64,000 bases of DNA from Candidatus Symbiopectobacterium endolongispinus (GCF_018777385.1 NZ_JAFJYB010000003.1:248001-312000); one strand, 5' to 3'; shown: positions 41,446 through 50,975, counted from the stretch's first letter. Notes: generated by a model not told the origin, from the letters alone. Translations and numbers: made by a program.

Positions 41446-41712
41446 ATGGACAGAAAAAATGTTTTTCTTCAGTATAAATCATGTGCAGCGCGTTCATTGA
41501 AAAAAATCAATACTAAAAGAAAGAGTGATTCTGTTTATTTAATGATGACGCATGTTTATAAGGAAAAGATAAATTGCTTGAAAAATAAATATGATCTTTA
41601 TTTTTATTTCACCAGCAGAGATAAACAGCATTCTCAATTTATATTTTATTCAATATGTCGCTTGCATGAAAAGAGAAGGAACCTCGGTTGTCATACGATG
41701 AGATTTTCTTAA
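41446..41712 (+). CDS. Hypothetical 88-residue basic protein
   Basis: An open frame from ATG 41446 (MDRKNVFLQYKSCAARSLKK) to 41712. It is Lys- and Arg-rich in its first half and aromatic in the middle (YDLYFYFTSRDK). I recognise no family. Base composition is A/T-rich like the gap before it. Codon use is unlike that of the core genes, so it may be foreign or simply a chance frame. There is a weak GGGACAGCG-type leader. Confidence 0.35.
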   Translation: MDRKNVFLQYKSCAARSLKKINTKRKSDSVYLMMTHVYKEKINCLKNKYDLYFYFTSRDKQHSQFIFYSICRLHEKRRNLGCHTMRFS

Positions 41713-41782
41713 TCTAAACCCGTTGCTAACGGTCTGTTGTTCCTTCTTTTTACAAGCCCTCGGCATAAGCCGAGGGAAACCC

Positions 41783-42211
41783 TCAACCTAATGCAACCAG
41801 TAGTGCACCAACGGATATCATGGCTACGCCAACGCCGCCTAATAGCGATATTTTCTCTCCAAGCAGCACGGCTGCCAAAATAACAGCAAACACAACGCTA
41901 AGTTTATCAATGGGGGCAACCTGAGCCACATTACCACTTTTCAATGCCAAAAAATAAAATAACCAGGAAAGCGCCCCTGCAACCCCGCTTAACAGAATAA
42001 ATGTTAGTGCTTTTTTGTTGGCAAGCACTTCACCGATCATGGTTGTTTTTCCTTGCACTACCACAACGCCCACCAAAAACAGCGCCATCACCACGGCACG
42101 GACCGCAGTTGCTGTATTGGCGTCAAGATTTTGCAATCCCACTTTACCAAACAGAGCCACTGCGGCGGCGCACAGGGCGGAGAGCAATGCATAAAATAAC
42201 CAGCTACTCAT
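41783..42211 (-). CDS. EamA-family membrane protein (short form)
   Basis: A 142-residue inner-membrane protein with four to five hydrophobic segments, starting MSSWLFYALLSALCAAAVAL after a GAGG site. The family is EamA/DMT (drug/metabolite transporter), here in the half-size form that probably dimerises. The C-terminal segment LLGEKISLLGGVGVAMISVGA is the typical family ending. It stands alone between a hypothetical gene and kdpE. Substrate cannot be predicted. Confidence 0.8.
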   Translation of the reverse strand: MSSWLFYALLSALCAAAVALFGKVGLQNLDANTATAVRAVVMALFLVGVVVVQGKTTMIGEVLANKKALTFILLSGVAGALSWLFYFLALKSGNVAQVAPIDKLSVVFAVILAAVLLGEKISLLGGVGVAMISVGALLVALG

Positions 42212-42326
42212 GATGAGCCTCAGCATTAAAATTCAGGGTAGAGATCAACAGAATGAGCGTGGGATGTTACGCCTGCTCTGGGGGGGGGATAACCAGTGTT
42301 ATCCGCTGTTGATTCAGTACGGTAGC

Positions 42327-42992
42327 TCAAGGCATAAAACGGTAACCTACGGCGGTTTCGGTGATAAAGTGACGAGGCCGTGTGGGGTCGCTTTCCAGCT
42401 TTTGTCGCAGGTGTCCCATATAGATGCGAAGATAATGGCTACTTTCCACTGCGTTGGGTCCCCAAACATGTACCAGCAGTTGACGCTGCGTCAGCACTTT
42501 GCCCGCATTCGCCAGCAGCAGTGCCAACAGTTTGAATTCCGTAGGCGTCAGATGCAGTGTTTCGCTGTCTCGGCTGACTAAACGCTGGCTGAGATCAACA
42601 GTAATGTTGCCGAATGTCACTACCGGGCTTTCTATCGCGTTAGCGCCGTGGCGGCGCAGAGCAACGCGCACACGGGCCAGTAACTCGCCAATCCCGAACG
42701 GCTTGGCGAGATAATCGTCAGCACCCGCATTCAGAGCGTCGATTTTATCCCGTTCATCACCGCGCGCGGACAACACAATAATCGGCACGCTGCTCCACTG
42801 GCGAACGTCGCGGAGGTAAAGGGTGCCATCACCGTCAGGTAATCCGAGATCGAGAATCACCAGATCAGGCTTGCGGGTAGCAGTTTCCAGCAGGCCACGT
42901 TGCAAGGTCTGCGCATCAAAAACGCGTAGCCCTTCGCTTTCCAGTGCGCTGCGTACAAAGCGCTGGATCTCTTTTTCATCTTCTATGATCAA
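42327..42992 (-). CDS. kdpE: KdpE-like response regulator, orphan with altered 5' end
   Basis: KdpE normally activates kdpFABC for high-affinity potassium uptake. The 221-codon frame shows the receiver phospho-Asp in LVILDLGLPDGDG, the Lys in AKPFGIGEL and an OmpR-type winged helix (HVWGPNAVESSHYLRIYM). It opens with TTG at IIEDE and lacks the first residues of the family (MTNVL in E. coli). A good AGGAG plus ATG lies 33 bp upstream but in a different frame. No kdpD or kdpFABC follows upstream; the next gene is ybfA, which in E. coli lies beyond kdpF. I infer that kdpFABCD were deleted and the kdpE start damaged. Confidence 0.8.
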   Translation of the reverse strand: MIIEDEKEIQRFVRSALESEGLRVFDAQTLQRGLLETATRKPDLVILDLGLPDGDGTLYLRDVRQWSSVPIIVLSARGDERDKIDALNAGADDYLAKPFGIGELLARVRVALRRHGANAIESPVVTFGNITVDLSQRLVSRDSETLHLTPTEFKLLALLLANAGKVLTQRQLLVHVWGPNAVESSHYLRIYMGHLRQKLESDPTRPRHFITETAVGYRFMP

Positions 42993-43372
42993 AATGCTGG
43001 CGGATAGCAGGGCATCTACTCCTTCTGTCTGATTGCTGCGGGTGTTGATCCGTCTGCACGACGTTAAATGATACTTTATGACGCTATCATATATTTCTGC
43101 GTGTTTGCGACAAAAGCCTTTCGGATGATGGAAAGAGATCAGGGCAGCAGGAGTGGAAAAAGAACCAATAAACGCAACATTTATTTATATATTAAATGTA
43201 ATTAATTAACTATTTTGTAACTCAATAACAGAATATTCGGGAAAATGACGAAAACACGATCTTTTTCTGGTCCGATGAGTAGTAAAATTTCAGTAAAAGC
43301 GGTACTATTTTGAGCAGTTATTCATCGTTATGTTGATTTTGTGAGCAATGTCGTTACAGTGGCTGCTCACTG
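42993..43372. other. kdpE-ybfA spacer, site of the missing kdpFABCD
   Basis: 380 bp with no gene. In E. coli this interval holds kdpD, kdpC, kdpB, kdpA and kdpF (about 6-7 kb). Here only A/T-rich sequence remains and I recognise no Kdp peptide remnant. Confidence 0.6.
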
Positions 43373-43594
43373 ATGAAGGAGGCTCGCTATGTCGATTTAT
43401 ATGCTTATCCCTTGTATCGCGTTCTCCTGCGTCGTGTTGCTGTTGTTGCTTTCGGTTTACTGGCGTTGCCTGTGATGCTGTTTCGTACCGATCGCGCCCG
43501 CTTTTACAGCTATCTGCATCGTGTTTGGTTGAAAACCAGAGATCAGCCGGTCTGGATGGTGCAATCAGAAGCGGCAGCCGGTGATTTTTTCTAA
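43373..43594 (+). CDS. ybfA: YbfA (DUF2517), small membrane protein with suspect start
   Basis: The 73-residue reading matches E. coli YbfA (68) from the first membrane segment on: [20 protein letters not shown], then [20 protein letters not shown]. The gene has been tied to stress responses, but its role is unclear. The strong AGGAGG at 43377-43382 is spaced for the ATG at 43389, whose frame begins MSIY like the family but shifts away at once. The family frame is open only from ATG 43373, which lies before the AGGAGG and has no ribosome site. A one- or two-base indel at about 43400 would explain this. It may be a pseudogene. Confidence 0.72.
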   Translation: MKEARYVDLYAYPLYRVLLRRVAVVAFGLLALPVMLFRTDRARFYSYLHRVWLKTRDQPVWMVQSEAAAGDFF

Positions 43595-43796
43595 GCTGCG
43601 CTGCGAGTAAGTAAAAAAACATCATTGTGCGCTACTGACCTCAAAAACCCCTCGGTCAGTAGCTCTGTTATTTAATTCCTTTGTTTTTCCCTCTGATACA
43701 CTTTGGTTTTTGTTTTCGCTCGATCTTCGTCGTTGTGCTCCGTAGCCGCTTGAAATCCGCTATGCTGAGGGAATGTTGACAAGCGGGAGAGCGTTT

Positions 43797-44713
43797 ATGA
43801 TGTCAGCTCCTATTCCTGTTGGAATAAGTGCATGTTTGCTCGGTGCGCCAGTGCGGTTTGACGGGTGGCATAAGCGCTTTGATTTTGCTGTTGATCAATT
43901 AGCGCCTTATTGCCATTTTCAGCCAGTATGCCCAGAAATGGCGGTCTTATTACCTGTGCCGCGCCCCGCGCTGCGACTGGTTAACGCGGGTAAGCAAGGT
44001 ATTCGTCTCTGTGCTAGCAACGGTTCTGGCATCGATGTCACCGATGAGATACTCGCGTTTTCCGAGCAAAAAATGGCATCGTTAAGCGATCTGTGCGGCT
44101 TTATCCTGTGTGCCAAATCCCCCAGTTGCGGAATGGAACGGGTAAAGGTGTATGGCAGTTAGGGGAAAAAATGCCCGAAAAAGTGGAGAGGGGCTGTTTG
44201 CGCAGGCGCTGAAACGGCACATGCCGTGGTTGCCGTTAGAGGAGAATGGCCGCTTGAGCGATCCTGTGCTGCGGGAAAACTTTATTGCCCGGGTCTATGC
44301 CTTGCATGAATTGCAGCAGATCTGGCAGCAGGGCCTCTCGCGTGGCGCACTCGCAGCCCGAATATCGAGAGCTGGGCCCGTTTGTGGCAGGCATGGCGCA
44401 ATGGCCGACGCTGGAAGCCTTTGCCACGGAATACCGGCTGCGTTTTATGCGCCTGTTATTGCACCCCGCATCGCGTCGCAACCATACCAATGTATTGATG
44501 CACGTTCAGGGGTACTTTCGTCCTCATCTTACTCCCCAACAACGTCAGGAATTGGCTAATCTCATCGATCGCTATCGGCAAGGTGTGCAACCGCTACTGG
44601 CGCCGATGACGCTGTCGCGTCATTACATGACCGAATACCCTGATGATTACCTGACGCAGCAGCGTTACTTTGACCCTTATCCCGAAGCTTTGCGTTTACA
44701 CTATGGCCACTAA
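43797..44713 (+). pseudogene. ybgA: ybgA-like DUF523/DUF1722 protein (stop, frameshift, deletion)
   Basis: The two-domain form joins DUF523 (residues 1-120, GISACLLGAPVRFDG and the Cys-rich CAKSPSCGMERVKVYG) to DUF1722 (HTNVLMHVQGYF, RYFDPYPEALRLHYGH). DUF1722 is the E. coli YbgA domain, next to phrB. Lesions: TAG at 44160-44162 right after KVYGS, an A run of six at 44166-44171 that shifts the frame, and an out-of-frame deletion near 44340-44348, where the usual RYKYLLL-type segment is missing and the text jumps to AHSQPEYRELG. All three must be undone to read the protein. Function unknown. Confidence 0.87.
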
Positions 44714-44735
44714 TATTTTCCAGCAAGGAACAGTT

Positions 44736-46192
44736 ATGACCACGCATCTGGTCTGGTTTCGCCATGATTTACGGATTACCGATCACTCTGCGCTGCACGC
44801 GGCCTGTCAGAACGCTGATGCCAAGGTTATTGCGCTCTATATTGCTACGCCAGGCCAGTGGCAGGCTCACGGCATGGCACCGCGACAGGCGACGTTTTTG
44901 CTACAGAATCTCCAGGCATTACAACAGTCGCTGGCCGCTAAAGGGATCCCTCTGTTTTATCAACAATGTGAAGACTTTCATCAGGCGGTTGAAACCGTTG
45001 ATGCATTTTGTAAAAAGCAGCATGTTTCGCACCTGTTTTATCATTACCAGTACGAAATTAATGAACGTGAACAGGATCGCGCGCTGGAAGCCAAATTGCA
45101 CGGGCAGGTGGTGTGTCATGGGTTTGATGACAGCGTTTTGCTGGCGCCAGGCAGCTTGGTGACGGGAAAACAGGAGATGTACAAAGTCTTTACGCCGTTT
45201 CGCAAAGCGTTTACCCAGCGTTTGCTGGAGATGGAGATTACCTGCTTCCCTGCGCCGAAAAAGCGCGCCAATGTAGATGTGGGGAAATTGGATGCGTTGA
45301 CCCCCCTTCGATTATCCTCAACAGGCGGTTGACGAGACGCTGTTTCCGGCGGGCGAACAGGCCGCGTTGGCACGATTACGCCAGTTTTGCCAATCCACCG
45401 TGGCTGATTATGACCAACAGCGTGATTTTCCAGCACAGCAAGGCACTAGCCAGCTTTCGCCTTATTTGGCATTGGGCGTTATCTCCCCCGCGTCAGTGCC
45501 TCAATCGCCTGCGTGCAGAACATCCCAATCTGTTAGAGCAGTCTGACGGCGGGGCATTTACCTGGTTGAGCGAACTGATATGGCGTGAGTTTTATCGCCA
45601 TCTGCTGGTGGCCTGGCCACGTTTGTGTAAGCATCGCCCGTTTGTGGGGTGGACGCAGCAGGTACAATGGCGACAAGACGAAAAAGCGCTGATAGCCTGG
45701 CAACAAGGTAAAACCGGTTTTCCGATTGTCGATGCCGCGATGCGCCAATTGAATGGCACCGGATGGATGCATAATCGGCTACGCATGATCTGCGCCAGTT
45801 TTCTGGTAAAAGATTTGCCCATCGACTGGCGGGCAGGGGAGCGTTATTTTATTTCTCAACTGCTGGACGGTGATTTGGCCGCGAACAATGGCGGGTGGCA
45901 GTGGGCGGCCTCCACTGGCACGGACGCAGCGCCTTATTTTCGTATTTTTAACCCTACCACGCAGGGGGAGCGTTTCGATACGCAAGGAACGTTTATCCGC
46001 CAGTGGGTGCCCGAACTGGCGGAGGTGCCAGAGCGTGATATTCACCAGCCGCATCGCTGGGCACAGCGGGAAGGACGCAGGTTGGATTATCCGACGCCGA
46101 TGGTCGATCATAAGCAGGCCAGACAAATGACGTTGGAGGCTTTTGAAGCTGCGAAAGCGTTGCAGGAAAAAGGCCAGAATCAGGCATATTAA
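44736..46192 (+). pseudogene. phrB: phrB, deoxyribodipyrimidine photolyase (two frameshifts)
   Basis: PhrB repairs UV cyclobutane dimers with FADH and an MTHF antenna. The start at 44736 (MTTHLVWFRHDLRITDH) is right. Two C runs are each one base too long: 45301-45306, after VGKLDALTP, and 45485-45489, in [12 protein letters not shown]. The first product stops at 45332. The third frame resumes with the FAD-binding domain: [37 protein letters not shown] and [20 protein letters not shown]. Removing both bases gives 484 residues (E. coli 472). Two independent same-type lesions suggest real decay, though C-run miscalls are possible. Confidence 0.9.
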
Positions 46193-46200
46193 GGAGCGTT

Positions 46201-46945
46201 ATGCGTAACAGCGAATTGGAAACAGTGATCAATCAACAACTGAATGTGGTTGCATTTCAGGATTATGCGCCTAACGGGTTGCAGGTTGAAGGACGTGAGA
46301 ACGTGCAACGGATCATCACTGGGGTAACCGCCTCGCAGGCATTGCTGGATGTGGCCGTTGCTCAACAGGCCGATGCAGTACTGGTACACCATGGCTATTT
46401 TTGGAAAAACGAGTCTCTGGTGATTTCCGGCATGAAGCGTCGCCGCTTAAAAACATTGCTGGCGAACGATATCAACCTATATGGCTATCATTTGCCGTTG
46501 GACACACACCCCGAACTAGGTAATAACGCCTGTCTGGCGGCACTGTTAGATATCACTGTGTTGGGTGAGATTGAGCAACTGTTGCCTTATGGCGAACTGA
46601 CTCAGCCGGTGAGTGGTGAGGCGTTACGTGAGCGCCTGGAGACGCGATTGGGGCGTTCCGTGCTGCATTGTGGGAATAATGCACCGTCACAGATAACACG
46701 GTTGGCCTGGTGCTCCGGTGGCGGCCATGGCTTTATTGAGCAAGCTGCGCGCTTTGGCGTGGAGGCGTTCATCACCGGGGAAGTATCGGAACAGACGATT
46801 CATATCGCTCGCGAGATGGGGCTGCATTTCTATGCGGCAGTCCATCACGCGACAGAACGTGGCGGTATTAAGGCGCTGGGGGGAGTGGCTGGCGCAGCAG
46901 CACGGGCTTGATGTGACCTTTGTTGATATCCACAATCCCGCCTAG
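46201..46945 (+). pseudogene. ybgI: ybgI, NIF3-family GTP cyclohydrolase-like protein (frameshifted near C-terminus)
   Basis: YbgI is a NIF3-family toroidal hexamer with two metals per subunit; its role is uncertain. Metal ligands VHHGYFWK and HHATERGG are intact. A G run of six (46878-46883) instead of five shifts the frame after GGIKALG, and the product stops at 46911 with nine foreign residues (236 in all). Restoring the frame gives GEWLAQQHGLDVTFVDIHNP and 247 residues, the E. coli length. Because the metal sites precede the lesion, some activity may remain. Confidence 0.84.
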
Positions 46946-47111
46946 TGTTAATCAACCCACTGTTTTTTAAAAATAATATAAAAATTTAATGGGATAAAGT
47001 GGCATCTTTATTGCTTGTATATTAAGAAACCTTATTGCCAGAGGGTGTCGGGCGAGGTGTGTATCAAGGCGGCATGGCATAACAATGCCCTACCGCGATG
47101 GGGAGGAGAGC

Positions 47112-47769
47112 GTGCAACGAGCGCGGTGCTACTTATTTGGGTGAGCGGGCCGTGGTGCTGGAATTGGAGCCGCCGCTGTCACTGCAAAGCCAACAGCGTA
47201 TCTGGGGGCTGGCTGAACGTCTTCAACAGCATGAAGCGGTTTAGGTTGCGATCCCTGTGATGAATAACCTGACGGTGGTGTTAATCCACCCACAGCAGGC
47301 GGCACGCGATGCTATCGAACGTTTGCAGCGTTGGTGGGAAGAGAGCGAGTCGGTAACGATCGAAGCTAGGGATATCACGATTCCGGTGGTGTATGGCGGC
47401 GACGCTGGTCCGGATTTATTGCAGGTGGTGGAGCATTGCCAGCTTTCTCCTCGTCAGGTGGTGGAGGCGCATGCAGCAGCACATTACGTGGTGTACTTTC
47501 TAGGTTTTCAGCCGGGATTTCCTTATCTGGCGGGGTTGCCAGAGCACCTCCATACTCCACAGCGTGCAGAGCCGCGCCTGAGTGTGCCCGTTGGCAGTGT
47601 CGGTATTGGTGGTCGACAAACCGGTATTTACCTGCTGGCAGCCCCCGTAGGGTGGCAGTTGATTGGCCGAACGGCAGTTGCGCTGTTCGATCCGAGTGCG
47701 AAGCCACCCACGTTGCTGCGCCCCGGTGATAATGTGCGCTTTGTGCCGCAACCGGAGGGCCTATGCTAA
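47112..47769 (+). pseudogene. pxpB: pxpB, 5-oxoprolinase subunit B (frameshift plus stop)
   Basis: PxpB with PxpC and PxpA forms the ATP-dependent 5-oxoprolinase that recycles pyroglutamate. A strong GGGAGGAGAG site precedes a GTG at 47112 (VQRARCYL). An extra T at 47136-47138 breaks the frame at [15 protein letters not shown] at 47242-47244 then falls at restored codon 44. The rest is open from 47257: [29 protein letters not shown], and the end [10 protein letters not shown]. Restored length is 218, as in E. coli. A 50-residue-shorter protein from 47260 is conceivable. The stop overlaps pxpC by 7 bp. Confidence 0.87.
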
Positions 47770-48695
47770 AGATCATTCATGCCGGGCTGCATACTTCGGT
47801 GCAGGATGCAGGGCGCCATCATCTGCGGCATCTGGGCATCAGCCAGTCTGGTGCTTTGGATATGCCAGCGCTAAGCATCGCCAATTTGTTGGTGAGTAAC
47901 GCGATGTCCGAAGCCGGGCTGGAAATTACGCTTGGAAAATTTGCGGCGACGTTTACGTCATCCTGCTGGATTGCATTGACGGGCGCTGACAGTCACGCCG
48001 AGCTCGATGGAAAACCGATCTGGACCGGCTGGCGCTTTCATGTGAAAGCAGGCCAAACGCTCAGACTGAGCATGCCGCGCCGTGGCATGCTCAGCTATTT
48101 GGCTATTTCTGGTGGTCTAGGGCTGCCAGATGTGCTCGGGTCACTCAGTACCGATTTGAAAGCCGGGTTTGGTGGTTATCTTGGTCGCCCGCTTCGGGAT
48201 GGTGATACGCTTTCGCTGAAAAAGGCCGCCTACCGCAAGCCGCATAAACCTGTGGGCATCAAGCAGATTCTGTTCAGTAATCGGGTACGGGTGCTTCCCG
48301 GACCGGAATATCATGAATTCAGTGAAGAGGCGCGCGACACGTTCTGGCGAACGGGGTGGCAACTGAGTCCACAGAGTAATCGTATGGGATATCGGCTACA
48401 GGGACCTGCATTGGCACGCATAACGCCGCGAGAACTTTTTTCTCATGGTGTACTGCCGGGGGTGATTCAGGTGCCGCACAATGGTCAACCGATCTTGTTG
48501 CTGGCAGATGCGCAGACCACCGGTGGCTACCCACGTATTGCCTGTGTGATTGAAGCGGATTTATTCCATCTGGCGCAGATTCGGCTCGGTGAACCGATAC
48601 ATTTTATTCCCTGCACGCTGGACGACGCCCTGCGTGCGTCAGAGGCGCAGCGGCGTTATCTGGAACAACTGGCGTGGAGGCTCAATGATTATTGA
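47763..48695 (+). CDS. pxpC: PxpC, 5-oxoprolinase subunit C
   Basis: The carboxyltransferase-type subunit, 310 residues as in E. coli. It starts [20 protein letters not shown], with the conserved [20 protein letters not shown] and the C-terminal [15 protein letters not shown]. It overlaps pxpB (start) and pxpA (end), so all three are translationally coupled. Intact, but its partner PxpB is broken, so the complex may not work. Confidence 0.94.
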   Translation: MLKIIHAGLHTSVQDAGRHHLRHLGISQSGALDMPALSIANLLVSNAMSEAGLEITLGKFAATFTSSCWIALTGADSHAELDGKPIWTGWRFHVKAGQTLRLSMPRRGMLSYLAISGGLGLPDVLGSLSTDLKAGFGGYLGRPLRDGDTLSLKKAAYRKPHKPVGIKQILFSNRVRVLPGPEYHEFSEEARDTFWRTGWQLSPQSNRMGYRLQGPALARITPRELFSHGVLPGVIQVPHNGQPILLLADAQTTGGYPRIACVIEADLFHLAQIRLGEPIHFIPCTLDDALRASEAQRRYLEQLAWRLNDY

Positions 48696-49422
48696 TTTAA
48701 ATGCCGATCTGGGTGAGGGCGGCAGCAATGATGAAGCGCTATTGCAGTTAGTCACGTCTGCCAATATCGCCTGCGGGTTTCATGCAGGAGATGCTCAAAC
48801 CATGCGCCAGTCGGTGCGTTGGGGGATGCGCTATGGCGTGGCGCTTGGTGCCCACCCCAGCTTTCTGGATCGGGAAAATTTTGGCCGCAAAGCGATGTCG
48901 GTATCCGCAGACACGGTCTTCGCACAGGTGGTGTATCAACTCAGTGCGTTAAGTGCGATTGTGGCGGTTGAAGGCGGCAGGCTGACGCATGTCAAACCGC
49001 ACGGCATGCTGTATAACCAGGCTGCGCGCGATCCCATGCTGGCCGATGCGATTGCGCGTGCGGTCAAATCGGTGAATCTGGCGTTGCGGTTGGTAGGGCT
49101 CGCGGGAAGTGAACTGATTCAGGCCGGGCAGCGTCTGGGATTGGCAACTCGGCAGGAGGTGTTTGCCGATCGCGGTTACCTGCCGGACGGCACGCTGGTG
49201 CTACGCGACCAACCTGCCGCATTGATCAAAAGCGATGAGTTGGCGCTGGCGCAAACGCTGGAGATGATTAAACGTCGCCTGGTGCGGGCCAGTGATGGTA
49301 CCTGGGTTGATGTAGAGGCCGATACGGTTTGTCTTCATGGCGACGGCGATCATTCACTGCTGTTTGCGCGCAAGTTGCGTCAATGTTTCAATGAACACCA
49401 GATTCAGGTTAGGGCGGCGTAA
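48685..49422 (+). CDS. pxpA: PxpA, 5-oxoprolinase subunit A
   Basis: The LamB/YcsF-family subunit. I start it at ATG 48685 ([16 protein letters not shown]) after GTGGAGG, 245 residues (E. coli 244). A longer reading from 48550 lies inside pxpC. Hallmarks are [43 protein letters not shown] and CLHGDGDH. It is followed 20 bp later by pcp, a sensible pairing: Pcp releases pyroglutamate and Pxp opens it. Confidence 0.95.
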   Translation: MIIDLNADLGEGGSNDEALLQLVTSANIACGFHAGDAQTMRQSVRWGMRYGVALGAHPSFLDRENFGRKAMSVSADTVFAQVVYQLSALSAIVAVEGGRLTHVKPHGMLYNQAARDPMLADAIARAVKSVNLALRLVGLAGSELIQAGQRLGLATRQEVFADRGYLPDGTLVLRDQPAALIKSDELALAQTLEMIKRRLVRASDGTWVDVEADTVCLHGDGDHSLLFARKLRQCFNEHQIQVRAA

Positions 49423-49442
49423 CGCATCAGTAAATATAAAAT

Positions 49443-50090
49443 ATGAAAACCGTATTGGTGACGGCGTTCGAACCCTTTGATGGCGAAGCCATTAACCCTT
49501 CCTGGGAAGCGGTAAAGGTATTACAAGGGCGTGAGATTGCCGGTGCGCGGGTGATGACCTGCCAGTTAGCCTGTGTGTTCGACCTTGCTTTGCAGCAGCT
49601 CGATGCTGCGCTGGCAGAGTATCATCCCGATTGCACGATTGCTGTTGGTCAAGCCGGAGGCCGCGCTGAGATCACCGTTGAGCGCGTTGCCATCAATATC
49701 AACGATGCGCGTATCCCTGACAATCACGGCAAACAACCTATTGATACTCCCGTGATCGCAGGTGGCCCAGACGCCTATTTCTCCACCTTGCCGATCAAAT
49801 CGATGGTTAATGCATTACGCGAGCAGGGTATTCCTGCCTCGGTGTCCCACACCGCAGGCACCTTCGTGTGCAACCATGTGATGTACGGCTTATCGCACGC
49901 GCTGGCACTGCGTCCCGGTGCGGCCAGCGGTGGGTTTGTTCATATCCCTTATGCACCGCCGCAGGCGGCGCGCCATCCCGGGGAGCCATCAATGCCGATT
50001 GCTATGGTAACTGAGGCGTTGGTTGCAATGATTGCCGTCGCCGTGACCCAGCAGCAAGACGCGATTATTTCTGGCGGTACGACGCATTAA
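49443..50090 (+). CDS. pcp: Pcp, pyrrolidone-carboxylate peptidase
   Basis: Pcp removes N-terminal pyroglutamate from peptides. The 215-residue cysteine peptidase (family C15) begins [20 protein letters not shown]. The catalytic residues are visible: Glu in [11 protein letters not shown], Cys in [15 protein letters not shown] and His in [12 protein letters not shown]. coli K-12 lacks it, but related plant-associated enterics carry it beside pxpA. Intact. Confidence 0.94.
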   Translation: MKTVLVTAFEPFDGEAINPSWEAVKVLQGREIAGARVMTCQLACVFDLALQQLDAALAEYHPDCTIAVGQAGGRAEITVERVAININDARIPDNHGKQPIDTPVIAGGPDAYFSTLPIKSMVNALREQGIPASVSHTAGTFVCNHVMYGLSHALALRPGAASGGFVHIPYAPPQAARHPGEPSMPIAMVTEALVAMIAVAVTQQQDAIISGGTTH

Positions 50091-50128
50091 CGTCCTGGAC
50101 AAATTCCGCGACGAGAAAGGAGAAATTG

Positions 50129-50919
50129 ATGCCTTAGGGGCCAGAGATTTGCCGTGCCGCCGACGCGTTAGTCGCGGCGGTGGTGTGGGAGTCGTTAACC
50201 GGGGTTTGGTTTGCTTTCCCTGAATTAAAACCTTATGAAACAGAGCTTACAGGGCAGACGATCGAAAAGTTGGAAACACGCGGTAAAGCGCCGCTCACCT
50301 ACTTTTCTAATGGGAGGATTCTTTACACCCATAACCAGCTTTATGGCCTGTGGCGAGTCGTTGATGCGGGCGTGGTGCCCGATACCAAACGCGATTTGCG
50401 CGTTCGTCTGGAAACGCAACACCGTGCGATTCTGCTGTATAGCGCCTCGGATATTGTCATGCTCACGCCTGATGCGCTTGCCACCCACCCGTTCTTGCAA
50501 CGCATTGGCCCTGATGTGCTTGATAGCTCTGTTAGTCCAGAACAGGTACGGGCCAGAGTGTTGAGTCACAGATTCTGCCGTCGCCGTTTGGGTAGCTTGT
50601 TGCTCGATCAGGCTTTTTAGCCGGACTGGGTAACTATTTGCGCGCGGAGATTTTATGGCAAGCAGCGCTGTCGCCGCAGCACACTGCGATGACGTTGGAT
50701 GAGGGGTAACTGACCGCACTGAGTGACGCGTTATTATCACTGCCGCGCCTTTCCTATAACACGCGGGGAACGGTGGATGACAATCACCATCACGGCGCAT
50801 TGTTCCGTTTCAACGTTTTTGACCGTGAAGGAAAACCGTGTGAGCGCTGCGGACATCCCATTGTGCGCACCATGCTCTCGTCACGCCCGTTTTTCTGGTG
50901 CCCAAATTGCCAGCATTGA
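50129..50919 (+). pseudogene. nei: nei, endonuclease VIII (three lesions)
   Basis: Nei excises oxidised pyrimidines with Pro2 as nucleophile and Glu3 as acid. The gene has a good AAAGGAGAAATT site and ATG at 50129, but codon 3 is TAG (MP[13 protein letters not shown]), so the catalytic Glu is lost and translation ends at once. Further on a T run (50614-50618) is one base short after LLLDQAF, and a TAA lies at 50707-50709 after TLDEG. The zinc finger CERCGH...CPNCQH closes the gene. Adding the missing base gives 263 codons, the E. coli length. The stop is 3' of an intact pcp. Confidence 0.95.
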
Positions 50920-50924
50920 GACGT

Positions 50925-50949
50925 AAAAAAGCCGGGAAAATCCGGCTTT
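50925..50949. terminator. Bidirectional terminator between nei and gltA
   Basis: AAAGCCGG and CCGGCTTT pair around GAAAAT. T-rich on both strands, 27 bp from the gltA stop. Confidence 0.85.
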
Positions 50950-50975
50950 CGGAGTATTTGCTTCGCTGATGACGC

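Noticed and set aside
43389-43475. A 28-residue hydrophobic peptide starting at the AGGAGG before ybfA, resembling a KdpF-like small protein
   Set aside because: Its second half is the ybfA coding sequence in the wrong frame, so it is more likely the product of an indel than a separate gene.
25824-50919. Stop-codon recoding or amber suppression, since most in-frame stops are TAG
   Set aside because: The same genes also carry frameshifts and deletions, normal genes such as holA end in TAG, and the tRNAs seen have normal anticodons (CTG, TTG, CAT, TAG). Pseudogenisation explains the data more simply.
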